This document shows positions 1-9,113 of a stretch of DNA of 64,000 bases, one piece after another. Where the stretch lies: positions 186,001-250,000 of the forward strand of contig CP074382.1 in assembly GCA_022041995.1 (NCBI GenBank), written 5' to 3'. The position numbers and the translations under genes were made by a program. Positions within the stretch are counted from its first letter, which is position 1, and each line of letters starts with the position of its first letter. This DNA is from Cupriavidus necator (GTDB taxonomy: Bacteria > Pseudomonadota > Gammaproteobacteria > Burkholderiales > Burkholderiaceae). The notes below the pieces were generated by a model, which worked only from the letters and a program-made list of their open reading frames with translations, made no database searches and was not told where the DNA came from.

Positions 1-139
1 TCCTAGACTGTGCCACGGGATAGTTGCCGCTGTTCCACTCCGTGGTGTTCCACTTCCCGTCGCTACTGAGCCACTGGACTGAGAAGTTGAGCACAAAGCC
101 GCTTTCGTTGTCGACGGTGATCTTTTCGACCTTTCTCAT
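1..139 (-). CDS. 5' part of an unrecognised protein, cut by the window edge
   Basis: Reading leftward from an ATG at 137-139, the frame is open to the window edge (46 codons) and begins MRKVEKITVDNESGF. An AGGA ribosome-binding-like run sits about 8 bases upstream of the ATG, which supports this start. The visible part is rich in Trp, Ser and Asn (VQWLSSDG, TTEWNSGNYP) with alternating hydrophobic residues, so a beta-sheet domain is likely. There is no signal peptide or membrane segment. I do not recognise the family. The rest of the protein lies outside the window. Confidence 0.55.
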   Translation of the reverse strand, partial: MRKVEKITVDNESGFVLNFSVQWLSSDGKWNTTEWNSGNYPVAQSR

Positions 140-944
140 GATTTATCCTCATGCTAAAAAATAAATAAAAATATCCTTGCTTGGCGGTGTTATTTATGTT
201 GCTTATTGGCTAATTCTATCCCTTGGCCTTACAGCGCACCTGCGCGAGGTCCGCGGAAGGGAGTCACCACCGATTTCATTGGTGAGCGCAATTTATGTGC
301 CTAGTGTTCGGGCGAACAGGAGTCCCTAAAAGCAGACACAACACCACTTATTCTTGAGAGTGAACGTCCTGATTGTTCCATTTCTGACATCATATGTTTT
401 GAACTGGACACTGCCCCCTGGAAGCTCCGCTGACCTAATGAAGGCTTGCAGGACCGACGCCGTGAAATCATGGACGTGCGAGGCGAATTCTGCTTGGGCA
501 TCAAAGGCCGACTCGCGGGCAACTACGGGCGCAGCGTGCTTGTAGGATGCTGGAGCATAGCGCTCCTCGCCGGACCCGCGGCAACGGTCCAGCGAGCCAT
601 GCGGCCTTTAGGGCTATGTTTCTTTGGGAGCCTTACGCTCTGACTCGTCGCCAACTCCGCAGGTGGTCGCAAGAGATGTCTTCAATCGACCGCTCACCAG
701 TTAGCGTCAAATTTTGATCCTGATCAACCGCAGGCAAGTGGACACTCTGGTTGCCTTGCCGCATACCTACCACGCCGCCTAGACTTGCCTCAACCATTCT
801 TCGTAACGTCGGCAGCAATGTCGCATCCAACAAATTTCGAACAGGCAACTGGAATGGCGGTCTTTCTTGAGCTTTGCCTCGGCGGCATTGTGCAAATCTT
901 GGGTGTGGTTCGACATTTGACCTTCAACTTTTAAGGATCCCATC

Positions 945-989
945 ATGTCCGACATCAAGAACGCAGCGGTCGGTGCGCTAGTCGCTTAG
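945..989 (+). pseudogene. 14-codon frame with a good ribosome-binding site, possibly a truncated gene start
   Basis: ATG at 945 is preceded by AAGGA (933-937) at a 7-base spacing. It encodes MSDIKNAAVGALVA and then TAG at 987-989, exactly where the 21-bp tandem duplication begins. It could be the surviving start of a gene cut short by rearrangement, or chance. No function can be assigned. Confidence 0.2.
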
Positions 990-1029
990 TGCATCTCGTT
1001 ATACAGAAAGTGCATCTCGTTATACAGAA
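988..1029. repeat. 21-bp perfect tandem duplication
   Basis: Two adjacent identical 21-bp units, 988-1008 and 1009-1029, beginning AGTGCATCTCG. It resembles the 10- and 20-bp tandem duplications at 19913, 32343, 43006, 52140 and 60950. Confidence 0.85.
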
Positions 1030-1320
1030 GTCATGACTCTTTATATGAACGCGCCCCTTTGCGCTAGTTTTTCGTGTGTTCCGACAGACAGGATGGGCTG
1101 CAGGTCTATATCCGGCATTCTTGCAGCCGGTACTACCGCTGCGTGCCCCGATGAAATTCGCTGACCCGCACCTCATTCCCGCAGCGAGCTAGAAGCCCGG
1201 AGAGTCATTCAGGTTTAGCGAGTCACGGTCCTACCTGGTTTGTCATCACTCACGATTGCCAACGCAACTTTTCGACGTTCACCCTGTGTCAAACGTTGAT
1301 CTTGAACGTGGGCCTTGAGG

Positions 1321-1776
1321 TCAAGCCGGCTTCTTGCTCACGTAGTCCTTTTCATACGCACGGTCATGGGCCAGTACCGCCCAGATCGTGCGCGCCATCT
1401 TGTTAGCGAGCGCCACGATTACGACGTTCGGTGGACGTCTCTTCTTCATTTGTTCGACCCACGGTCCGGGTTCCTTCGCATGTGTCAATACGCTTCGCGC
1501 ACCGTGAATCAGGAGCGTGCGCAGATACGTATCTCCGCGCTTCGAGATGCCGTGCAGGTTCACCTTGCCGCCCGAGCCCGTCTGTTTCGGCACCAGTCCA
1601 GCCCAGGCGGCAAACTCTCGTCCGGAGCGGAACACCTTTGCGTCGCCTATCATCGCGACTGCTGCAGTGGCCGTGAGCAGCCCGACGCCGGGAATCTCGC
1701 TGATCGCCTTCACCGCCTTGTCCTCCTTCTTCCATTCGCGCATGCGCCGCTCAATCTGCGCTATCTGCTCATCTAA
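1321..1776 (-). pseudogene. IS110-family transposase, C-terminal third
   Basis: Contains the IS110/IS116/IS902 C-terminal domain (EIPGVGLLTATAA, FAAWAGLVPKQTGSGGK, ISKRGDTYLRTLL) including the conserved serine region. The coding sequence is cut at 1776 after LDEQIAQIERR. Joining it to the fragments at 5815-6127 and 14454-14704 restores one continuous reading frame of about 345 codons: the middle piece ends LEKL and this piece resumes DEQIA. It is therefore the 3' end of one IS110 gene carrying two large insertions. The first residues of the local open frame (MNCAKKF...) are read from the end of the adjoining IS701 and are not part of the protein. Confidence 0.9.
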
Positions 1777-1877
1777 TCTTACTGTGTCATAAATGTGCCA
1801 TACTATAAACTTCTTGGCACAGTTCATGAAGAGCGATGAGCGCGAGCGAGCGATTTGAGCAATACATGGAACATTTA

Positions 1878-3195
1878 GGAACGTGCTCGAAATAACTTCC
1901 CGCTATGCGGCGTTCCGTGAGCGGATGCTGTAGTTCCACGCAGGCAAGGTTGAGTCGTACTCGATGTTCAGTGAAGCACGGACGCAACGAGTGACTGTCC
2001 GTCCGGCTTCATAGACTCCGTCAAGAATGTCAGCAGTAACTTTCAGTCCGGTTTTTGTGCAGGCTTTTTCGATCAGTTCACGAACCAGACTAACGCTGCT
2101 GAAGACTACGCCAGCACAGGCTCGCGTAATGTGTGGAAACACGCGGTGCTCGATCGGATTATGTTTCGAGCAGTATGGGGCGTAGTGGGCCACCCGGATT
2201 TCCAGTCCGAGCCGGTCTGCCAGATCTTGCAGATCCGCTTTGAAAAGCCACGAATCACTTGGGTTGCTACCTCCGCCATCGCACAGTAGCAGTAACCGTG
2301 TGGCTTGGGGATAATCGGCGCGACCCTGTTTTTCCCACCAGTGCGCTACGCTGTCGCAGGCAAACTGCGTCGTGTCACGGCTCACCCCGATGTTCACATG
2401 TGCCTTGTTCAGCCCGATGTCGTACAGCCCATGCGGGATGACCTTGCCTTCGCTGTAGCTCGGAAAATCATGGTCGAGGACTTCAAGCTGCTCGCGCGTG
2501 TAGAGCTTGCCGTCGCGATAGAAATTGCCCAGCATCTCCTTCTTCTTCGTATCGATGCTGAGGACAGGCTGGTCGTCTTCGAGATATTCCGCCTTGAGTT
2601 GCGTAATACGCTGAAATTGTACGTCGCGTTGTGCGTGGGACTTGAACGACTTCTTTTTCTGTGATTGCCGCCGGGAAAAACCGTTGCGCTTTAGCAGCTG
2701 CCGGACCGTTCGCACGCTCACCCGTTCGCCTACTTGCTGCGTCATCGCCTGTGCGATTTCGCGTGGCTTCAGATCCGTCCAGATGATGCCGTGTTGTGGA
2801 TTACCCGCCGTATGCTCTCGCACCACATCTAGAAATACCGCGTTCCACTCCGGATGGTCCGTTAACCTGGATTTACGCCCCTTTTTTTCGGATCCGCTCT
2901 CCAACCGGATCCAGCTCTTCTTCCAGGTCCTTTAGCCCTTGTCTAATTGTTTTCGGGTCCATTTCAAACAGTTTCGCAATATATTCGAAACCGCCATGGC
3001 CCAGCTTGTCCGCCTCCACAGCCGCATACCGCCGTCGGTCCTTCTCCGACAAGCGCGCGTACAGCCGCTTCATCCGCGTTTCAACCTCAGCCCGGTAACC
3101 AGCCTGCATCGTTTGTCCTCCAGAGGCATCACATCTTACCCGCGTCGCTTTGCGCACGCCAGGTCCACTTCGGGAAGTTATTTCTCACTCGTTCC
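1878..3195 (-). mobile_element. ISAzo13-family element, copy 1
   Basis: 1318 bp with near-perfect ends: GGAACGTGCTCGAAATAACT at 1878 and the complement of GGAACGAGTGAGAAATAACT at 3195. It is flanked by a 3-bp duplication, TTA (1875-1877 and 3196-3198). It is inserted between codons 14 and 15 of the IS701 transposase. It appears identical to copy 2 at 20146-21463, so movement was recent. Confidence 0.95.
1903..3109 (-). CDS. ISAzo13-family transposase in two overlapping frames
   Basis: The first frame starts at ATG 3109, preceded by GGAGG, and encodes a basic N-terminal region ending ERIRKKGA (stop at 2873). The second frame (to 1903) carries the catalytic core: SIDTKKKE, LLLLCDGGGSN and CSKHNPIEHRVFPHI, the Asp/Asp/Glu region of the ISAzo13 DDE domain. 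The frames meet at a run of seven A followed by four G. Losing one A, or a +1 shift there, joins ERIRKKG directly to RKSRLTDHPE. The same run is present in copy 2, so slippage on it is probably how the roughly 390-residue transposase is made, though an ancestral frameshift copied by transposition cannot be excluded. Confidence 0.8.
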
Positions 3196-4572
3196 TTAGC
3201 GGCGGGACTGGGGCATGCGGACCGCCATGCTGGGCTCAAGGGCTACTGCACAGGTCTGATGCTGCCGCTATCGCGTAAGAGTGTGGAGCCGATGGCAGCT
3301 GGAGTCGATCCGCTGCACGCTAGCGCCCGGCACCAGGCACTGCACCACTTTGTCGCCAAGGCCGACTGGTCCGATGAGGAGATGCTGCGCCGGGTCAGTC
3401 AGTGGGTAGTGCCCAAGATGGATCTCTCGACCGGTGGCTTCTGGATCATTGACGACACAGGCTTCCCAAAGAAGGGCAAACATTCGGTTGGGGTCGCGCG
3501 TCAGTATTGTGGGGTGCTGGGTAAGCAGGACAACTGCCAAGTTGCGGTCAGTGTGTCTCTGGCCTGTGAGCAGGCGAGTGTGCCTGTAGCCTACCAGCTC
3601 TATCTACCGCGGGAATGGGCGGAAGATACTGAGCGGCGTGAGAAGGCTGGAATTCCCGACGAGGTGAGGTTCACAACGAAGACCGAGATTGCTCTGCAAC
3701 AGCTCGAATCGCTGTTGGCCGCCGGCGCGCCAAAGTATTGCGTGTTGGCGGATGCCGGCTACGGGGTGGACAACGCATTTCGCCAGCGTCTGAGTGATCT
3801 GGGCATGCGGTATGTGGTGGGTATCACGTCGGCGGTCGTGGTCTGGCCACCGGGGGTGGAGCCGTTGCCGCCGAAGCCATATAGCGGCATCGGCCGCCCG
3901 CCGGTGATGCCGCGGCGCACTCGCAATCGACAGCCGATAAGCGTCAAGGAACTGGCGCATTCCCTGCCGCCTACCGCATTCCAGACGATTAGCTGGCGCG
4001 AAGGCTCAAACGAAACGCTCAGTGGGCGCTTTGCCGCCGTACGTGTGCGTCACGCAGGCGGTAATAGTGGCAAGGCGCGTCTGCGCCCCGAGCAGTGGCT
4101 GCTAATCGAGTGGCCCACTGGGGACACTGACCCATTGAAGTACTTCCTATCCACCCTCCCGGCCGATATTGCGCTGGATGAATTGGTCGCCCAGGCGCAC
4201 ATGCGTTGGCGCATCGAGCGCGACTACCAGGACTTGAAGCAGGAGTTGGGTCTCGGCCATTACGAAGGCCGAGGGTGGCGGGGCTTTCACCACCATGCCG
4301 CGCTGAGCATAGCCGCCTATGGATTCCTGGTCTCTGAACGTATTACCACCGGCGATTTAGTCGGCGCCAAAAAAAACTTCATTGCACGCCAAACGCCTGC
4401 GCTTTCCGCAGATTACATCCCGCGGGGCAGCCCAGCGCGCCCAGCGACACGTGGCTGATTCAATCACCACGATCCGCCACCAACTCAGCATTCTCTTGAT
4501 TGGTAGACTCGCCATGTGTCCGTGCTGTCGGAGGCCAAACAAACGACTTCTCTTGTGACACAGTAAGACTAG

Positions 4573-5810
4573 GGAATCGCTGAACAAAGCGTCAGCGCGC
4601 AGCGTTGCCAGTGTGATGCCGATTTTTTTTGTCAACCAACAGCAGATTTGACGGCTTGCCAGTTGGAAATTTTCATTTTTTGGGGCTTTTGCCCCGGGTT
4701 TCACGCCTTATGCCGCCTTGCAGACGGAATTGTCCATTGATTGCAGCAACGCTTTCTTTGCAATCACCAGATTGGCCAGCGCAAACAAGGTGTCGCACTG
4801 CGCACCGTTTTTGGCCAATCCCCTGTAGCGAGCCTTCTTGTGCTTGAACAGATTCTTCACCACATGAAACGGATGTTCAACCCGGGCACGAATTTGCGCC
4901 TTGACCTTCTCCAAGGCCTGCGTCAATTGCTTCAGCGGCCCTTCGGTCATGCCCTTGAGCCTGGAGCGCTTCATAGCCACCGACCACCGAACATCCGCCT
5001 TGATGGCGCCCTCTGCTTGCGCCTTCAAGATCTCGTCGCGCCTGTGCACGCCGGTGTAGCCCGCATCAAGAATGACGTCATCCTCTTGCCCATGCAGCAC
5101 CTCATGGGTGTGCGCCACGTCAGACTCGTTGGCCGCGGTGTAGTGAGTGCTGTGCACCAAGCCCGATTCAGCATCGGCACCCACATGCGCCTTCATGCCG
5201 TGGTACCACTGATTGCGCTTCTTCGTTTGATGCATTTCAGGGTCACGCGCCTTGTCTCGGTTCTTTGTCGAAGTCGGCGCATTGATGATGGTGGCGTCCA
5301 CCATCGTGCCCTCGCGCATCATCAGGCCTCGCTCGCGCAGGTGGGCGTTGATCTGCTCAAACAGCACGGCGGTAAGCTTGTGCTTCTCGAGCAGGCGGCG
5401 AAACTTGAGCACCGTGGTGGCGTCCGGCGCTTCCTCATGTCCCAAGTCAACACCGACAAAATTGCGGATGGCCGCGCTGTCGCTGACGGCATCTTCAAGG
5501 GCCTCGTCGGACAAGCCATACCACTGCTGCACAAAGTACAGCCGCAGCATGCGTTCCAGGCCAATGGGCGGGCGCCCTCGTTTGCCCTTGGGGTAGTACG
5601 GCTCCAGTGCCTCCAGCAATCGAGCCCAGGGCACCACCTGCTCCATCTCACCCAGAAATTTCTCGCGCCGCGTAACGCGCTTCTTTCCCAGATACTCGGC
5701 ACTAGCAAAACTGATTTGTTGCATCGGCGTAGCTCGCTGGTCGTCCTTAGTCTATCAACGCTTCACAGCTGCTCAACGTCGACACTCTCGTCGATTAAAT
5801 CAGCCTTTCC
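4573..5810 (-). mobile_element. IS5-family element, copy 1
   Basis: Ends GGAATCGCTGA (4573) and, on the other strand, GGAAAGGCTGA (from 5810), giving about 1238 bp. The flanks are CTAG (4569-4572) and TTAA (5811-5814). Both are YTAR but they differ, so this is not a clean target duplication. Copy 2 (51555-58045) lacks the first 40 bp of this outer end. Confidence 0.8.
4708..5724 (-). CDS. IS5-family transposase, intact copy
   Basis: 338 residues, the usual length for the IS5 group. The N-terminal half has the DUF772-like region (VVPWARLLEALEPYYPKG, GRPPIGLERMLRLYFVQQWY). The DDE residues are visible in TMVDATIINAPTSTKNRD (first Asp), DVILDAGYTGVHRRDE (second Asp) and RVEHPFHVVKNLFKHKKARYRG (Glu). 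No frameshift is seen, so this copy could supply transposase in trans to the broken copy at 51609-57910. It lies back to back with IS701 copy 1. Confidence 0.93.
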   Translation of the reverse strand: MQQISFASAEYLGKKRVTRREKFLGEMEQVVPWARLLEALEPYYPKGKRGRPPIGLERMLRLYFVQQWYGLSDEALEDAVSDSAAIRNFVGVDLGHEEAPDATTVLKFRRLLEKHKLTAVLFEQINAHLRERGLMMREGTMVDATIINAPTSTKNRDKARDPEMHQTKKRNQWYHGMKAHVGADAESGLVHSTHYTAANESDVAHTHEVLHGQEDDVILDAGYTGVHRRDEILKAQAEGAIKADVRWSVAMKRSRLKGMTEGPLKQLTQALEKVKAQIRARVEHPFHVVKNLFKHKKARYRGLAKNGAQCDTLFALANLVIAKKALLQSMDNSVCKAA

Positions 5811-5814
5811 TTAA

Positions 5815-6127
5815 CTTCTCCAGACCGTTCCACTGGTCCCGCAACGTATCGACGAGCACTGCCGGCAGGCGTTCTGCGATCCGCTCAAGCACTGCCGGAA
5901 TCTCCTTGTCCAGCTTCGCTCGCCCCTTGCTCATCACCTCGCCGTATTCCGTCAGTAACCCGCGCAGGGCGTTGCTCTGCATCGTCCGGAATTTCACCAA
6001 TTGCTCGCGCATCCGGTGCAGCGCCAACATCGCCTGTTGCACCTCGGTCTTTACCGCCACTGCCTTGCTCGGCTGCTGGACTGCCAGCCAGATCGCCCGG
6101 GCATCCGCCGAGTCGTTCTTGTTGCCC
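5815..6127 (-). pseudogene. IS110-family transposase, central part
   Basis: Reading from the transposon junction at 6127, the sequence gives NKNDSADARAIWLAVQQPSK (the linker after the DEDD domain) and continues through TEVQQAMLALHRMREQL to TLRDQWNGLEKL, where the IS5 end begins. It fits exactly between the fragment at 14454-14704 (ending AFNMG) and that at 1321-1776 (beginning DEQIA). The local open frame starting at 6060 and running to 5800 is only part of it. Confidence 0.88.
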
Positions 6128-6281
6128 TGTGCGTGAGCACGGGATTCGATGGGCGCGCGGGCACGGTAAATGATGGGTGGCTGCGGTCTGGTCCATCGCC
6201 AATGTTGCAGGTCGTCGGGTGATGCTGATGGACGTGGCGATCAAACGCGGAGGTTCAGATGTGGAGCGACGGCATTGATGG

Positions 6282-6308
6282 AACAAGGGGCCCGACGGGC
6301 CCCTTGTT
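6282..6308 (-). terminator. Strong hairpin after the transposon operon
   Basis: A perfect 12-bp inverted repeat, AACAAGGGGCCC then GAC then GGGCCCCTTGTT, just beyond the stop of the last gene (6315). Only a short T-rich run follows in the direction of transcription, so it may act as an intrinsic terminator or as a shield against outside transcription. Confidence 0.6.
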
Positions 6309-6314
6309 GCTGGA

Positions 6315-6518
6315 TCAGAAGTCGTTATCGGCGAGATCGCCAAGGCCATCAGGATGCTCCTGCCGATCTTCGGCCAGCCACTCGGCCAAAGCCAATTGAT
6401 AGTGTGCAAGCAGACGGTCGCGCAGTTCGATCACAGCCCAGGCCTGCGCGGGCGTCCAGTTGGCGTCGATGAACAGGGGCAATCCCTGGGTGATGCCGGA
6501 TGGCTGGTGGAAGGTCAT
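6315..6518 (-). CDS. Small acidic protein, last gene of the TnsB/TnsC-type transposon
   Basis: 67 residues from ATG 6518, which follows the ATPase stop (6572) by about 50 bases. It begins MTFHQPSGITQGLPLFIDAN and is rich in Asp and Glu at its end (EDRQEHPDGLGDLADNDF). The core WTPAQAWAVIELRDRLLAHY looks like an amphipathic helical segment. Its place after the transposase and ATPase resembles that of TniQ/TnsD target adaptors, but it is far too short and shows no zinc-finger cysteines, so I do not assign that role. Function unknown. Confidence 0.6.
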   Translation of the reverse strand: MTFHQPSGITQGLPLFIDANWTPAQAWAVIELRDRLLAHYQLALAEWLAEDRQEHPDGLGDLADNDF

Positions 6519-6571
6519 GCTGATGTCTTGGTCGTATTGATGAACGTGGCGGTGATGGCCAACGACGCCAC

Positions 6572-7003
6572 TCACCGCCTGGCACGGCGGCTCTGGGTTG
6601 CGCTGTAGATCTCCAGATAGAGCTTCTCGTCGATCTGCGGCAGCTCCCGCTGCGCGGCTTGGGCCAGAAGCTCGCCGGCCAGATTCATCAGGATGCGGTA
6701 ATTGCCGGCGGCGTGTTCGCACAGGGTCTGGCGTAATGGTATGGTCATCAGCGTGGCGTTGCCAGCGGCGGCCAGCAGGTGGTCCAGGCAAGCCTGCAGC
6801 TCGTCGATGCTTGCGCTCTCCAGCGCCAGGCGGCATCGGATGCGGCTGCCCAGCGGGATCAGGTCCTCGCGGCTGAACTTCTCCGGCAGGCGGGCGTCGC
6901 CGGCAAGCACCACGCACAGCAGCAATTGCGAGTCGAAGCGTGCCTGCGCGAGCAGGCGCAGCTCCGAGAGGGCCGGCACAGCCATCTCCTGGGCTTCGTC
7001 AAT
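6572..7003 (-). pseudogene. Transposon AAA ATPase, C-terminal part
   Basis: Begins at the Walker B motif (LIDEAQEM) and runs through the sensor region (LLLCVVLAGDARLPEKF) to a helical C-terminal lid domain, ending RRARR. The N-terminal part, with Walker A, is at 11809-12216. The two are separated by the recombinase-in-trio element, and the sequence GTCAAT is present at both joints (6998-7003 and 11809-11814). Joined, they give an ExeA/TniB-like ATPase of about 280 residues that would drive target selection for the transposase. Both Walker motifs survive, so the gene was intact before the insertion. Confidence 0.88.
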
Positions 7004-7026
7004 TAACGTTATGCGCAACGTTAATT
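7001..7026. repeat. 26-bp palindrome at one end of the recombinase-in-trio element
   Basis: AATTAACGTT, six bases, AACGTTAATT. It lies between the ATPase fragment and the terminal repeat of the element and has no counterpart at the other end, where the terminal repeat meets the ATPase gene directly. Confidence 0.85.
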
Positions 7027-7119
7027 GACTAATGTGAAGCACTCCGATATGTGAAGCTACGAAGCTCGAGTCCAGTGGAGATTGGGATCAGCCGCTTCGC
7101 GCTTCACATAACAAAATCC

Positions 7120-8145
7120 TCAAAGACGACGCAGCCATCCGAGGAGATCGGCAGATCCGAGCACAAGACGTCCCGGTGCCTGCTCTGCCAGGACATCCGG
7201 AAAAACCTGCGTCAACGCTTGTCGCTTGAGGTTGAGGTCGGCCCGCGCGTACACCATGGTAGTGTTCAGGCTCGCATGCCCGAGCCATTGGCTGATGGTG
7301 GCAAAGTCAACGCCAGCCTTCAGAAGCGCGACAGCAGTACTATGCCGCACCGAATGAGGATGAATGTGCTTGCTGGGCAAGGTGCCAACAGTCGTGGCTG
7401 CTCTCGCGACATACTTGCGGAGAAGATATCGGACTCCAAAGCGCGTCAGTTTTGCTCCTCGTTCATTGCGAAACAGCGTGGCCTGGCTGTCCTGGATATC
7501 CGGCAGTGCCTGCGACAGATTGCGCAATAGCGAGGCGGTGTTAGCCCAGATCGGGCAGATTCTGACTTTTCCGCCCTTGCCCAGCAGCCTCACCTGATAC
7601 GGTGGTTCCGTCCGGACATCGCATCGGCGCAGATCTAGCACTTCCTGGACGCGTGCGCCGGTGTTGAACATCAATGCGAATAACGCGTAGTCGCGTTGGC
7701 CCGAGCGCGTTGAACGGTCGATCTGGCTCAATAGCGCCTTGACCTCGTTGGCCTCCAGATACTCGATCATATGTTGCGTTGCGCCGCGTTTGAACGGAAC
7801 ACCGAGAACGCGTTGTAACTCACCGAAGCGTTCCGGATGCTCACCGGCGAGGAAATGGGCCAGGCAGTGCAGTGCCGCGAGGCGGGCGTTGCGAGTCGAG
7901 ATGCCATTACCGCGTTCGCGTTCCAGGAAGTCGAGAAATGCGATCACCTGGTCGGCATTGAAATCCGCCATATCCAGGTTCTCCACAGGCCGCCCGGCCT
8001 GTTCGGAAGCGAAGCGCAAGAATAGAACAATGGCATCGCGATAGCCGTGTATCGTGTGAAGGCTCATTCCCCGCAGGTTCGGCAGATACTCCTGGAAGAA
8101 CCGAAGGAGCGCCTTGCCAAGTGTATTGGGCCGATCGCGCTTCAT
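7120..8145 (-). CDS. RIT tyrosine recombinase, third gene
   Basis: 341 residues if started at ATG 8145, whose ATGA overlaps the stop of the second recombinase. That coupling is why I prefer it to the longer frame beginning at 8223. The N-terminal SAM-like DNA-binding domain (LRFFQEYLPNLRGMSLHTIH) is followed by the catalytic domain: the first Arg in NTGARVQEVLDL, the His-x-x-Arg box in HPHSVRHSTAVALL, the second His in WLGHASLNTT and the nucleophilic Tyr in MVYARADL. All catalytic residues are present. It probably acts together with the other two recombinases to move the element. Confidence 0.9.
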   Translation of the reverse strand: MKRDRPNTLGKALLRFFQEYLPNLRGMSLHTIHGYRDAIVLFLRFASEQAGRPVENLDMADFNADQVIAFLDFLERERGNGISTRNARLAALHCLAHFLAGEHPERFGELQRVLGVPFKRGATQHMIEYLEANEVKALLSQIDRSTRSGQRDYALFALMFNTGARVQEVLDLRRCDVRTEPPYQVRLLGKGGKVRICPIWANTASLLRNLSQALPDIQDSQATLFRNERGAKLTRFGVRYLLRKYVARAATTVGTLPSKHIHPHSVRHSTAVALLKAGVDFATISQWLGHASLNTTMVYARADLNLKRQALTQVFPDVLAEQAPGRLVLGSADLLGWLRRL

Positions 8146-9113
8146 GATGTACCTCCATCGATCAGACTGCCAAAACCGACTTCGAACTGTTCGCTGGCGG
8201 CTTGCGCGAGCGCGGGCGTCCACCGAAGATAGTGGGCAGTTGAAAGGATTGATACGTGGCCCATGTACATCGAAAGCTTGGGTAGCTTGACCTGAACGTC
8301 CGCGCCGTCTTTATACCAGCGCAGCAAAGCGCCAATGGCGAAGCTGTGCCGAAGATCCAGGATGCGAGGTTGGCGCCCGTCAGCACCCTGAATCTGGGCC
8401 GAGCTCATCACCTGCGTGAACAAGTGCTGAAATCCGCCGCCGCTATAGCCGTGGAACCCTGCCACGCAGTGGCATAACAGCGGCGCATCGAGCCCGCAGT
8501 CGAACTGCGCCTGCAGTCGCTTGCGCAAATAACGGCGAACTTCTGCGCGCGCATCCTCCGACAATGGCAAAAAGCGTGATTTATGACACTTCGACTCACG
8601 GATATGCAGCACTCCTTGCGCCTCGTTCACATCGGCCAGGGTCAACCGTACGAGTTCGCCACGGCGGAGCCCGGCGCTATACAGCAAAACCACCGCCACT
8701 CGACATAGTGCTGGTCGAAGCGGGGATTGCCATGTGGCGCGAAGTCGATCGCAAGCATCCAGCATGCGGGCGATCTCCGTTCCGGAGACGATAACAGGAG
8801 GATCATGGGGACTGCTACGCCTAAACCGGCGTCGATCCGGTACGAAACAGTCTGGCTCGGTGCGCTGCCGGAAGCGACACAGCTTACACACAATCAGTTG
8901 CTGGTTCCGTTGCGTGATACCTCGCAAGGAGGAGAATGCCTGGCACCACGTCTCGAAGCCGTGCTGGGTTAGATCGCTGAAACCATGCTCGTTAAGGAAT
9001 CGACTCAACGACCTGAGGGTGTGCTCTTCCCTGACGTAGCGGCGGCCCAGCGCTCGCCAGTGCAGAAGATAGCGCTCGATAGCAAGATCGAGCGGGGTCT
9101 GAGGTTGGTTCAT
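8142..9113 (-). CDS. RIT tyrosine recombinase, second gene
   Basis: About 323 residues from ATG 9113 (MNQPQTPLDLAIERYLLHWR); that start overlaps the stop of the first recombinase by ATGA. The core-binding domain lies in the first 110 residues. The catalytic domain shows Arg in SAGLRRGELVRL, the box LDLRHSFAIGALLRW, MGHVSILSTA and Tyr in HYLRWTPALAQA. The box carries His and Arg in the variant spacing seen in RIT recombinases. It is intact, and it sits in the middle of the translationally coupled trio. Confidence 0.9.
   Translation of the reverse strand: MNQPQTPLDLAIERYLLHWRALGRRYVREEHTLRSLSRFLNEHGFSDLTQHGFETWCQAFSSLRGITQRNQQLIVCKLCRFRQRTEPDCFVPDRRRFRRSSPHDPPVIVSGTEIARMLDACDRLRATWQSPLRPALCRVAVVLLYSAGLRRGELVRLTLADVNEAQGVLHIRESKCHKSRFLPLSEDARAEVRRYLRKRLQAQFDCGLDAPLLCHCVAGFHGYSGGGFQHLFTQVMSSAQIQGADGRQPRILDLRHSFAIGALLRWYKDGADVQVKLPKLSMYMGHVSILSTAHYLRWTPALAQAASEQFEVGFGSLIDGGTS

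Larger units (their letters stand above)
140..1320. other. 1.2 kb without a recognisable gene
   Basis: Several short open frames occur on both strands, but none has a convincing start, codon pattern or family resemblance. The stretch holds a 14-codon frame with a good ribosome-binding site (945-989) and a tandem duplication (988-1029), listed separately. From about 1240 it probably includes the 3' non-coding end of the IS110 element whose transposase stops at 1321. Confidence 0.5.
1836..4458 (+). pseudogene. IS701-family transposase, interrupted by ISAzo13
   Basis: The first 14 codons (1836-1877, MSASERFEQYMEHL) are separated from the rest (3199-4458, beginning AAGLGHADRH) by the ISAzo13 insertion and its TTA duplication. 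Removing 1878-3198 restores the 433-residue transposase seen intact at 22208-23509, apart from a Val-to-Phe change (AAYGFLVSE). DDE-type features are visible: IIDDTGFPKKG, LADAGYG and MRWRIERDYQDLKQELG. In copy 1 no full-length product can be made. A long open frame that begins upstream at 2947 is an artefact of reading ISAzo13 backwards into this gene. Confidence 0.92.
1777..4568 (+). mobile_element. IS701-family element, copy 1, interrupted by ISAzo13
   Basis: Terminal inverted repeats TCTTACTGTGTCA (left, 1777) and its complement ending at 4568. Without the ISAzo13 insertion the element is 1471 bp, identical in length to copy 2 (22098-23568). The left flank is CTAA (1773-1776) and the right flank CTAG (4569-4572). 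Both fit the YTAR target of IS701 elements, but they are not identical, so this insertion has been rearranged since it arrived. Confidence 0.9.

Noticed and set aside
988-1029. Possible CRISPR-like repeat
   Set aside because: Two adjacent copies with no spacer; no cas genes in the window.
955-1176. Minus-strand frame with a repeated Cys-Ile-Thr-Arg-Cys-Thr motif
   Set aside because: The peptide repeat is only a translation of the 21-bp DNA duplication; the rest has no family or start signal.
4741-5814. 357-codon plus-strand open frame
   Set aside because: It is antisense to the intact IS5 transposase.
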